DNA of 5,803 nt from Bacillota bacterium (lineage in GTDB: Bacteria; Vulcanimicrobiota; JAMDEM01): assembly GCA_023486985.1 (NCBI GenBank), contig JAMDEM010000082.1:1-5803 (forward strand), in the 5' to 3' direction. Shown here one piece after another: positions 1 through 5,138 of the stretch. The first letter of the stretch is position 1; each line of letters begins with the position of its first letter. The position numbers and the translations under genes are program-made. Below the pieces are notes generated by a model, which worked only from the letters and a program-made list of their open reading frames with translations, made no database searches and was not told the origin of the DNA.

Positions 1-1
1 T

Positions 2-256
2 CCTGAGTTGCTGCATATCCCTGAAAAAATAGTTATCCAGGTAGGAAATATCTATGCCGATAAGAGATCCGCAAAAGCAATGGTGGACAGGCTTTTTAAA
101 GAAGGCATGATATTTTCCGTTACTTCTTCCTATAAAAAAGTATCTGCCACGCTTTACGGCATTGAAATAGAAAATTTGGATAAAGCTTCTGCAGAATCAC
201 TTAGCGAAAAGCTTAAAACAACAGCCAGAAAGATAGAGATATTAAAGAAGGATTAA
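2..256 (+). CDS. C-terminal fragment of an unidentified protein, possible SPOR-like domain
   Basis: The frame is open from the left edge (codon at 2-4) to a TAA at 254-256, so this is the 3' end of a gene that starts outside the window. A TTG at position 8 could be read as a start, but nothing resembling a ribosome-binding site can precede it. About 84 residues are visible. The segment beginning KIVIQVGNIYADKRSAKAM, followed by an alpha-helix-like stretch and later YGIEIENLDKASAESL, has the beta-alpha-beta repeat look of a SPOR (peptidoglycan-binding) domain, where QVG is a typical opening. This match is by eye and weak. The alternative is the poorly conserved C-terminal tail of an ABC ATPase, which would fit the ABC-2 permease 76 bases downstream. 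I cannot decide between them. The gap of 257-332 holds no hairpin or terminator that I can see, so co-transcription with the permease is possible. Confidence 0.6.
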   Translation, partial: PELLHIPEKIVIQVGNIYADKRSAKAMVDRLFKEGMIFSVTSSYKKVSATLYGIEIENLDKASAESLSEKLKTTARKIEILKKD

Positions 257-321
257 AAAACTTTTAAATCCCTCTAAACAATCAGCTTTATGATTTATTC
301 CCAGTTTTTCTTGCGCACAGC

Positions 322-327
322 GGAGGT
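322..327 (+). promoter_or_regulatory. Shine-Dalgarno site fixing the GTG start of the ABC-2 permease
   Basis: GGAGGT lies 5 bases before the GTG at 333. It is the best ribosome-binding site in this gap and decides the start. No ATG in the same frame further in has comparable spacing. Confidence 0.75.
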
Positions 328-332
328 CAGAA

Positions 333-1382
333 GTGAAAAGTCTGGCCAGGATTTTGGCTATTTTCAAAAAAGATTTCCTGGATTGCCTGAGGAGCAGGAC
401 TGTAGTTTTTACGCTTCTTACTCCAATTATTCTTTCGCTCATGTTCTCAATAGTTTTCTCAGGAACGGACACGGTAAACCTGAAAATGGCAGTCTTCGAC
501 CGGGGCAAGTCAGGATTTTATGACTTTTTAAAAGGCGCTCCGTCTTTAGAAGTAATAAAATCACAAAATGAAGCAGAATTAAGAGCTCTGGTATTGGACG
601 GAAAAGCTCAGGCAGGAGTCATAATTCCTTATGATTTTGACCTGAAAATAAAGGGGAAAGAAATTCCATCATGCCAGTACATTGAAGACGACACAGCTTT
701 AAGACAGGCTGACGCCATAAGGATTTTATTGATAGAGATACTTCATTCCTACGCAGGACAGAATATTCCGGCAAGAATGAATGTTGAAAGAGCCCATAAA
801 TCAAAAATTGACAAAAAACAGGAATTTGTAATTGTCTGGACGCTTTTTACCATAATTGGAGGGCTTATGATAGTTACTTCTTCTCTCATTGAAGAGAAGG
901 AAAAAAAGACCCTGGCGGCAATAAGGGTTACTCCGGCAAAATTCTGGGAAATACTTACAGGTAAAGCCGGTGTGGGAATTTTGCTCACCCTTGCAGGGGC
1001 ACTGCTTATTCTCCTGCTTAACAGGACGCCCCTTGAAAATCTGCCGGCAGTCTTTGGCGTGCTTATTATGGGGGCGGTTACTTTCTCGCTGGTTGGTCTA
1101 CTGGTAGGGTTGCTTTCTCCCGGTCACACCGTGGCAAGCTCAATCGGCAGTATTTTATATATCTTATTTTTTATGCCTGTTGTGCTTTCTGACGCTTCAA
1201 AATCAATGAAAGTCCTTGCATCAATACTTCCAAGCTTTTATGTGCTGGACGGCATGAATAAGGCTATTTTTGCTTCAGCCGGTGCAGGGAGTCTTATCTT
1301 CCATTTTATTTATATGGCTGTTATATCGATAATACTTTTTTTTGCTTGTACGGTTTATATTTCGAAAGCTGAACAATCATAA
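333..1382 (+). CDS. ABC-2 type transporter permease (NatB/YhaP-like)
   Basis: This is a 349-residue integral membrane subunit of an ABC exporter. One hydrophobic segment lies near the N-terminus (about 22-43), followed by a large polar domain (about 44-164) expected outside the membrane. Further membrane segments fall at about 165-186, 211-230, 237-262, 266-286 and 320-344. Between the second and third segments sits the charged loop EEKEKKTLAAIRVTPAKFW (187-205), the signature coupling region of ABC-2 permeases. The motif LPSFYVLDGMNKAI (299-312) before the last segment is also usual for the family. Length and topology match the one-spanner, large-loop, five-spanner type. The substrate cannot be read from the sequence; relatives export sodium ions, drugs or peptides. 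The ATP-hydrolysing partner is not seen whole in the window and would be expected just upstream, possibly off the left edge. Start is GTG, supported by GGAGGT. Confidence 0.9.
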   Translation: MKSLARILAIFKKDFLDCLRSRTVVFTLLTPIILSLMFSIVFSGTDTVNLKMAVFDRGKSGFYDFLKGAPSLEVIKSQNEAELRALVLDGKAQAGVIIPYDFDLKIKGKEIPSCQYIEDDTALRQADAIRILLIEILHSYAGQNIPARMNVERAHKSKIDKKQEFVIVWTLFTIIGGLMIVTSSLIEEKEKKTLAAIRVTPAKFWEILTGKAGVGILLTLAGALLILLLNRTPLENLPAVFGVLIMGAVTFSLVGLLVGLLSPGHTVASSIGSILYILFFMPVVLSDASKSMKVLASILPSFYVLDGMNKAIFASAGAGSLIFHFIYMAVISIILFFACTVYISKAEQS

Positions 1383-1477
1383 ACAAGTTTGTTTTCCTTT
1401 AAAAAAGGCAAAGCAAGCTTTGCAACTACAAGAGCATGTAGTGGGAGAGCTTGCTCTCCTTAATAAGTGAAACTTGT
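1383..1477 (+). repeat. Cluster of four small hairpins closed by an 8-bp terminal inverted repeat
   Basis: The segment begins directly after the permease stop codon. ACAAGTTT (1383-1390) is the exact reverse complement of AAACTTGT (1470-1477). Between them lie four perfect stem-loops: CCTTT/AAAGG (1396-1408), GCAAAG/CTTTGC with loop CAAG (1408-1423), ACTACA/TGTAGT (1425-1442) and GGAGAG/CTCTCC with loop CTTG (1444-1459). Such a run is unlikely to be chance in a 95-base spacer and looks like a branched RNA or a pile-up of small palindromic repeats. The right end overlaps the start of the short element at 1474. It may be a transcript 3' end for the permease or a leader for the transaldolase-rho operon. 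It matches no riboswitch or tRNA that I know, and none of the hairpins is followed by a convincing U-tract. Confidence 0.6.
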
Positions 1478-1530
1478 TTTGCGGCATGACACTCCGCAGC
1501 ATAGCTGCAGAGTTTTCGATCGCAAAATAA
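1474..1530 (+). repeat. Short (57-bp) derivative of the TTRTTTTGCG inverted-repeat element
   Basis: The ends are TTGTTTTGCG (1474-1483) and CGCAAAATAA (1521-1530), which pair over 10 positions with one G-T wobble. The left flank continues as GCATGA and the right as TTTTCGAT, both shared with the longer copies at 3911-4034 and 5010-5132. The long internal palindrome of those copies is absent. In its place stands a 9-bp hairpin with one C-A mismatch, CTCCGCAGC / GCTGCAGAG (1492-1512, loop ATA). I read it as an internally deleted or alternative-core member of the family. It ends five bases before the ribosome-binding site of the transaldolase gene, so it forms the proximal leader of that mRNA. 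Confidence 0.7.
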
Positions 1531-1534
1531 ATAC

Positions 1535-1540
1535 AGGAGG
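1535..1540 (+). promoter_or_regulatory. Shine-Dalgarno site for the transaldolase gene
   Basis: AGGAGG stands 8 bases before the GTG at 1549 and decides this start over internal candidates. It immediately follows the repeat element ending at 1530, so folding of that element could influence access to it. Confidence 0.8.
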
Positions 1541-1548
1541 TTAGAAAA

Positions 1549-2211
1549 GTGAAAATTTTTCTGGATACAGCAAACATAGAGGAAATCAAAGAGGCAAACA
1601 GCTGGGGGATAATCTCAGGCGTAACCACTAATCCTTCTCTCATTGCCGTTGAAGGCAGGGATTTCAAGGAAGTTGTTTCTGAGATCTGCAAAATCGTTAA
1701 CGGACCAATAAGCGCGGAAGCCGTCTGCATGGAAGCGCCAAAAATCATTGAAGAAGCAAGGGTGCTGGCAAAATGGCATCCAAATATCGTTGTCAAAATA
1801 CCCATAATGCCTGAAGGCTTAAAAGCAGTCAAGGTCTTAAGCAGTGAAGGAATAAAAACAAATGTTACCCTTGTTTTTTCCCTGAACCAGGCGGTAATGG
1901 CAGCTCTTGCCGGAGCAAGTTTTGTAAGCCCCTTTGTGGGAAGAATAGACGATTCAAGCTGGGACGGTTTCACTTTAATAAGAGAGCTAGTTCCGGTTTT
2001 TGACCACTACGGATTTGAAACCGAGATAATAGCGGCAAGCATCCGCCACCCGCTGCATGCAGTTGAGGCGGCAAAAGCCGGGTCTCATATTGCAACGATA
2101 CCTTTCAAAGTTCTGAAGCAAATGATTACTCATCCTCTTACCGATATTGGAATAAAGAGATTTCTGGACGACTGGGCAAAAGTGCCGAAGAAGCAAGCGG
2201 TTAAATCATAA
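1549..2211 (+). CDS. tal: Transaldolase, small TalC/FSA-like family
   Basis: A 220-residue (beta/alpha)8-barrel aldolase of the class I Schiff-base type, the usual length for this subfamily. It should transfer a dihydroxyacetone unit between sugar phosphates in the non-oxidative pentose phosphate pathway in the cytoplasm. Visible landmarks are FLDTAN with Asp6, GVTTNPSL with Asn28, the Schiff-base Lys83 in VVKIPI, Thr107, Arg132 in GRID, and Ser164/Arg166 in AASIR for phosphate binding. E. coli fructose-6-phosphate aldolase has Gln59 and Tyr131, whereas this protein has Glu57 and Phe129. Those are the residues found in true transaldolases, so transaldolase is favoured over FSA. One oddity: Met87 replaces the threonine usual four residues after the lysine. 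The GTG start has a strong AGGAGG site. rho follows after 29 bases, probably in the same operon. Confidence 0.93.
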   Translation: MKIFLDTANIEEIKEANSWGIISGVTTNPSLIAVEGRDFKEVVSEICKIVNGPISAEAVCMEAPKIIEEARVLAKWHPNIVVKIPIMPEGLKAVKVLSSEGIKTNVTLVFSLNQAVMAALAGASFVSPFVGRIDDSSWDGFTLIRELVPVFDHYGFETEIIAASIRHPLHAVEAAKAGSHIATIPFKVLKQMITHPLTDIGIKRFLDDWAKVPKKQAVKS

Positions 2212-2240
2212 AGATATTTTAATAAGGGAGTGTTCATCAA

Positions 2241-3512
2241 ATGGATAATCTGGCAGAACTTGACAAATTAAACCGGACTGACCTTTTGGATATGGCAAAG
2301 GAGCTTGGCATTACGAGCTACCAGAAACTTAAAAAACAGCAGCTCGTTTACAGGATTCTGGAAACAAAAGCTGAACAGCAGGGGCTGATGTTTAAATCCG
2401 GCATACTTGAAGTTTTGCCGGAAGGATACGGCTTCTTGAGAAGCTCTTCCTATCTGCCCGGCAACGGCGACATCTACATATCCAATAGGTCAGTCCGAAG
2501 ATTTGACCTGAGGGTAGGGGATATGATATCGGGGCAGGTCAGGCCTCCAAAAAACGGCGAAAAATACCACGGTCTTTTAAAAGTAATTGCTGTTAACGAG
2601 CAGGACCCGGAACTTGCCCGCACCAGGCCCCATTTTGATGAACTCACCCCCATATTCCCAAACGAAAAATTTATGCTGGAAAATGATACCAAAGATTTAT
2701 CAACCAGAATAATTGACCTTATTTCTCCCATAGGCAAAGGACAGAGAGGTCTTATCGTAGCTCCGCCTAAAGCCGGCAAGACCATACTTTTAAAGAAAAT
2801 TGCCAAGGGCATAACCACCAATCACCCCGAGGTGATTCTTATTGCCCTTCTTATTGATGAAAGGCCTGAAGAAGTTACCGACATGGAAAGATCGGTGGAA
2901 GGCGAAGTTGTAAGTTCCACTTTTGACGAGCCTCCGGAACAGCATGCCCATGTTGCTGAGCTGGTTCTTGAGAAAGCAAAGCGGTATGTGGAAACGAAGA
3001 AAGATGTCGTCATTCTTCTGGACAGCATTACCAGGGTTGCCAGGGCTTACAACAACCTTATTCCTTCAAGCGGAAGAACTCTCTCCGGAGGTCTTGACAC
3101 AACTGCCTTAAGAATGCCCAAGCGCTTTTTTGGCGCTGCTAGAAATATCGAGGAAGGTGGAAGCCTGACAATTATTGCTACTGCGTTAATAGAAACCGGC
3201 AGCAAAATGGACGATGTCATCTTTGAAGAATTCAAGGGAACAGGCAACATGGAGCTTGACCTTAGCAGAAGGCTTGCTGAAAGAAGAATATTCCCTGCAA
3301 TAGACGTGAAAAGGTCAGGAACGCGCCATGAAGAGCTTCTTATCCATGAACAGGAACTTAGAAGAGTCTGGCTCTTAAGAAGGGCACTTGATATTCTTGG
3401 ACCTGAAGAGATGACCGAGCTTCTTCTTGACCGCCTTTCAAAGACAAGAAGCAACAAGGATTTTCTGGCTTCCATAACAAAGGAAGCCCTCTCCTTCAGC
3501 AAGGACATCTAA
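2241..3512 (+). CDS. rho: Transcription termination factor Rho
   Basis: A full-length, 423-residue hexameric RNA-dependent ATPase/translocase that binds unstructured C-rich RNA and releases RNA polymerase. In order: an N-terminal SAP-like helical domain (about 5-45), a cold-shock-like primary RNA-binding domain (about 52-118, with GYGFLR and GDIYIS), and the RecA-type ATPase domain. The latter shows Walker A PPKAGKT (175-181), catalytic Glu207 in DERPEE, Walker B VVILLDS with Asp261, the secondary-site loop SGRTLSGGLD (277-286), FFGAARN and the arginine finger in RSGTR (358-362). Numbering runs a constant four residues behind the E. coli protein at these sites. There is no large insertion such as occurs in some high-GC phyla. 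ATG start with an AAGGGAG site 10 bases upstream. The stop codon is one base from the start of the radical SAM gene, so the two are likely translationally coupled. Confidence 0.98.
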   Translation: MDNLAELDKLNRTDLLDMAKELGITSYQKLKKQQLVYRILETKAEQQGLMFKSGILEVLPEGYGFLRSSSYLPGNGDIYISNRSVRRFDLRVGDMISGQVRPPKNGEKYHGLLKVIAVNEQDPELARTRPHFDELTPIFPNEKFMLENDTKDLSTRIIDLISPIGKGQRGLIVAPPKAGKTILLKKIAKGITTNHPEVILIALLIDERPEEVTDMERSVEGEVVSSTFDEPPEQHAHVAELVLEKAKRYVETKKDVVILLDSITRVARAYNNLIPSSGRTLSGGLDTTALRMPKRFFGAARNIEEGGSLTIIATALIETGSKMDDVIFEEFKGTGNMELDLSRRLAERRIFPAIDVKRSGTRHEELLIHEQELRRVWLLRRALDILGPEEMTELLLDRLSKTRSNKDFLASITKEALSFSKDI

Positions 3513-3513
3513 A

Positions 3514-4944
3514 ATGTTTCTTGCGGTATGGGCAAACAGGTATGGAGAAATTGAAGAAACAAAAAACCATACAGCTCTCGGTAGAACGGGAAATTCTCAT
3601 GTTATAATGGAGCCCGATGCTTTAATACCGCTTCCGGCAAGCTCGGAACTGCATTTTCTGCCGGGAAGGACTCCCCTTGGAACGAACAGACGTTCTGGTA
3701 AAATCGAAGAAATCCGCATTGCTTCAGGCATTTACGGCAAATCAGAAGAAACAAGTTCGGTAAGCGCAGTTCTGCCTCCGGGCTACACCAGAACATATGT
3801 TCCTTCGTTTAAAAACCGACAGCAGGCGACTACCCTTCCTTTTTTTGCATATACCGCAGTTTCTTATAAACTACCCCGCAGGAAGCTGCAGGGTAGTCCT
3901 TCGGGCAAGTTTGTTTTGCGGAATGAGTTACCTGAGAGGGCTGGGATTTGTCATTCTGAAGGAATTGAAGAATCTCCATACGAGATCCTTCGCGATGCTC
4001 AGGATGACTGCGGGGTATTCCAATCGCAAAATAAAGACGAGAGGCTTTACGTTGCCGCTATACGTACCGAAGATAACTACAGATGGGATGTTTCGCAGTT
4101 TAACAGCCGGGATCTTGATAATAAAATAAAATCTATTCTGAAAGCTTTCCCAAAAAACAGGATATTGAGACACCTTTCCAACTGTTCAAGAAAATACAGG
4201 TGTCTCACTGCCCAGAATATCTTCTACCAAAGGTGGGAGGGGGGAATACCTGTTTCCACCCGGTGCAATGCCCGCTGTGTGGGATGTATATCTTTACAGA
4301 GTTCTCATCTTCCGCCTTCGCCGCAAAGCCGGATTGGATTTAAAGCTGAGACAGAGGAAGTTGTTGAAATTGCCGTGCCTCACCTTGAAGCGCCTGATGC
4401 AATTGTAAGCTTTGGGCAGGGATGCGAGGGGGAGCCCACCCTGCTGGGCGACCTGCTTGAAAAATCAATAAAAAAGATACGTTCTAAAACTTCCAGAGGC
4501 ACCATAAATATAAATACTAACGGAAGCAAAACTGAGGTCATCGCTAGGCTTGCCGGTGCCGGGCTTGACAGCATGAGAGTGAGCTTAAACAGCGCGGTAC
4601 CGGAACATTATAAATTATACTTTCGTCCTGTGGATTATTCTTTTGATGATGTTAAAGCTTCAATAAAAACTGCCCGGGAAAAAGGAGTTTTTGTATCATT
4701 AAATCTTCTGGTGATGCCCGGGGTAACGGATAATGAAAACGAGCTGAAAGCACTGGTTGAATTTGCCCGGGACTGTTCGGTAAACATGATACAGCTTAGA
4801 AACCTGAATATTGACCCTGATCTTTATTTCAGGATGATAAAATTGCCGCAGGGGCGCTCTATAGGAATTTTAAACATGATTGAAACTTTCAAAAAGGAGC
4901 TTCCGGAAGTACGGATTGGAAACTTCACGCCGGCATTAAGATAA
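3514..4944 (+). CDS. Radical SAM protein of unknown substrate, with an in-frame repeat insertion
   Basis: A 476-residue protein with the radical SAM cluster motif CNARCVGC (Cys251, 255, 258; CX3CX2C), which should bind a 4Fe-4S cluster and cleave S-adenosylmethionine. Supporting motifs are SFGQGCEGEP (299-308, the GGE-like SAM-binding turn), INTNGS, SMRVSLNS and LLVMPGVTDNENE. Cys224 and Cys230 upstream and Cys304 are further possible metal ligands. The N-terminal domain (about 1-240, MFLAVWANRYGEI, LPPGYTRT, TAQNIFYQRWEGG) resembles, from memory, a conserved but uncharacterised family of about 420 residues. Residues 120-174 do not belong to that pattern: they are encoded by a hairpin plus a 124-bp repeat element (3871-4035) lying between TAVSYK and DERLYVAA. 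Removing these 55 residues restores the expected length. Whether the enzyme still works is unknown; the frame is intact and the cluster motif lies downstream. Start ATG is one base after the rho stop; no strong ribosome-binding site of its own. Confidence 0.9.
   Translation: MFLAVWANRYGEIEETKNHTALGRTGNSHVIMEPDALIPLPASSELHFLPGRTPLGTNRRSGKIEEIRIASGIYGKSEETSSVSAVLPPGYTRTYVPSFKNRQQATTLPFFAYTAVSYKLPRRKLQGSPSGKFVLRNELPERAGICHSEGIEESPYEILRDAQDDCGVFQSQNKDERLYVAAIRTEDNYRWDVSQFNSRDLDNKIKSILKAFPKNRILRHLSNCSRKYRCLTAQNIFYQRWEGGIPVSTRCNARCVGCISLQSSHLPPSPQSRIGFKAETEEVVEIAVPHLEAPDAIVSFGQGCEGEPTLLGDLLEKSIKKIRSKTSRGTININTNGSKTEVIARLAGAGLDSMRVSLNSAVPEHYKLYFRPVDYSFDDVKASIKTAREKGVFVSLNLLVMPGVTDNENELKALVEFARDCSVNMIQLRNLNIDPDLYFRMIKLPQGRSIGILNMIETFKKELPEVRIGNFTPALR
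3871..3896 (+). repeat. 11-bp hairpin at the left edge of the insertion in the radical SAM gene
   Basis: CTACCCCGCAG (3871-3881) pairs with CTGCAGGGTAG (3886-3896) around loop GAAG, with a single C-A mismatch. The CCGCAG...CTGCAG core and even the mismatch recur in the hairpin of the short element at 1492-1512, so the two are probably related modules. It begins right after the last codon that looks native to the host gene (AAA, 3868-3870). It probably belongs to the same inserted unit as the element at 3911-4034, either as part of it or as a separate earlier insertion. Confidence 0.65.
3911..4034 (+). repeat. 124-bp palindromic repeat element, copy inside the radical SAM gene
   Basis: Terminal inverted repeats are TTGTTTTGCG (3911-3920) and CGCAAAATAA (4025-4034). 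The core is a long imperfect palindrome: GTCATTCTGA (3950-3959) pairs with TCAGGATGAC (3999-4008), and GAAGAATCT (3967-3975) with AGATCCTTC (3983-3991). It aligns with the reverse complement of 5010-5132 at about 110 of 124 positions, including a 36-base exact match (3981-4016 against 5027-5062). In the host frame it reads HSEGIEES...EILRDAQDD, a peptide pattern that I recall as a common translation of a widespread bacterial intergenic repeat. ATAAA occurs at 3866-3870 and 4031-4035, which may be a target duplication, though the right-hand copy overlaps the conserved element end. No transposase is encoded, so any movement would need help in trans. Confidence 0.88.
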
Positions 4945-5009
4945 TTATTTTCGAACTATTAAAATCATAGGCGCACGCCATTGAAATAAAGTGAGAAAAC
5001 AAGCTTGTC

Positions 5010-5132
5010 TTATTTTGCTATCGAAGACCCCGCAGTCATCCTGAGCATCGCGAAGGATCTCGGATTAAGATTCTTCACTTCGTTCAGAATGACAAATCTC
5101 AACCCTCTTGGGTAACTCATGCCGCAAAACAA
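5010..5132 (-). repeat. 123-bp palindromic repeat element, intergenic copy in inverted orientation
   Basis: It lies in the convergent gap between the radical SAM gene and trkA, opposite in orientation to the copy at 3911-4034. The ends are TTATTTTGCT (5010-5019) and CGCAAAACAA (5123-5132). The palindromic core is GTCATCCTGA (5035-5044) against TCAGAATGAC (5084-5093). Both sides carry a palindromic CAAGCTTG (5000-5007 and 5130-5137), related to CAAGTTTG before the other long copy (3906-3913). The right flank stops one base before the trkA stop codon. Because it separates two converging genes and forms a strong hairpin on either strand, it may act as a transcript end or 3' stabiliser, but there is no U-tract of the intrinsic-terminator kind. 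Confidence 0.88.
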
Positions 5133-5138
5133 GCTTGC

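Noticed and set aside
1383..1477. tRNA or tmRNA-like gene, because of the closed multi-arm fold
   Set aside because: There is no T-arm GTTCGA motif, no 7-base anticodon loop on a 5-bp stem and no CCA end; stem lengths do not match a tRNA.
1383..1530. T-box or other known riboswitch before the transaldolase gene
   Set aside because: I find no T-box consensus (AGGGTGG-type motif) or other recognised aptamer core, only simple palindromes.
1377..1973. Long minus-strand open frame opposite the transaldolase gene
   Set aside because: The plus strand encodes an unmistakable transaldolase with all active-site residues; the antisense frame shows no recognisable motif.
3797..4129. Open frame overlapping the radical SAM gene on the + strand
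   Set aside because: It is out of frame with a gene that has clear family motifs on both sides, has no ribosome-binding site, and its openness comes partly from the stop-poor repeat.
3928..4173. Minus-strand open frame whose translation contains VILSIAKDL and SFRMT
   Set aside because: This is the reverse-strand translation of the palindromic repeat, a familiar spurious protein; the plus-strand gene is well supported.
3514..4944. Radical SAM gene as a pseudogene
   Set aside because: The frame is continuous from start to stop, the inserted length is a multiple of three, and the cluster and SAM-binding motifs are intact; decay cannot be excluded but is not shown.
4945..5009. Intrinsic terminator after the radical SAM gene
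   Set aside because: No GC-rich stem followed by a U-run is present before the repeat begins; only AT-rich sequence and a short palindrome.
1474..5132. CRISPR array
   Set aside because: The copies are widely and unevenly spaced, in both orientations, separated by genes, and not accompanied by cas genes.
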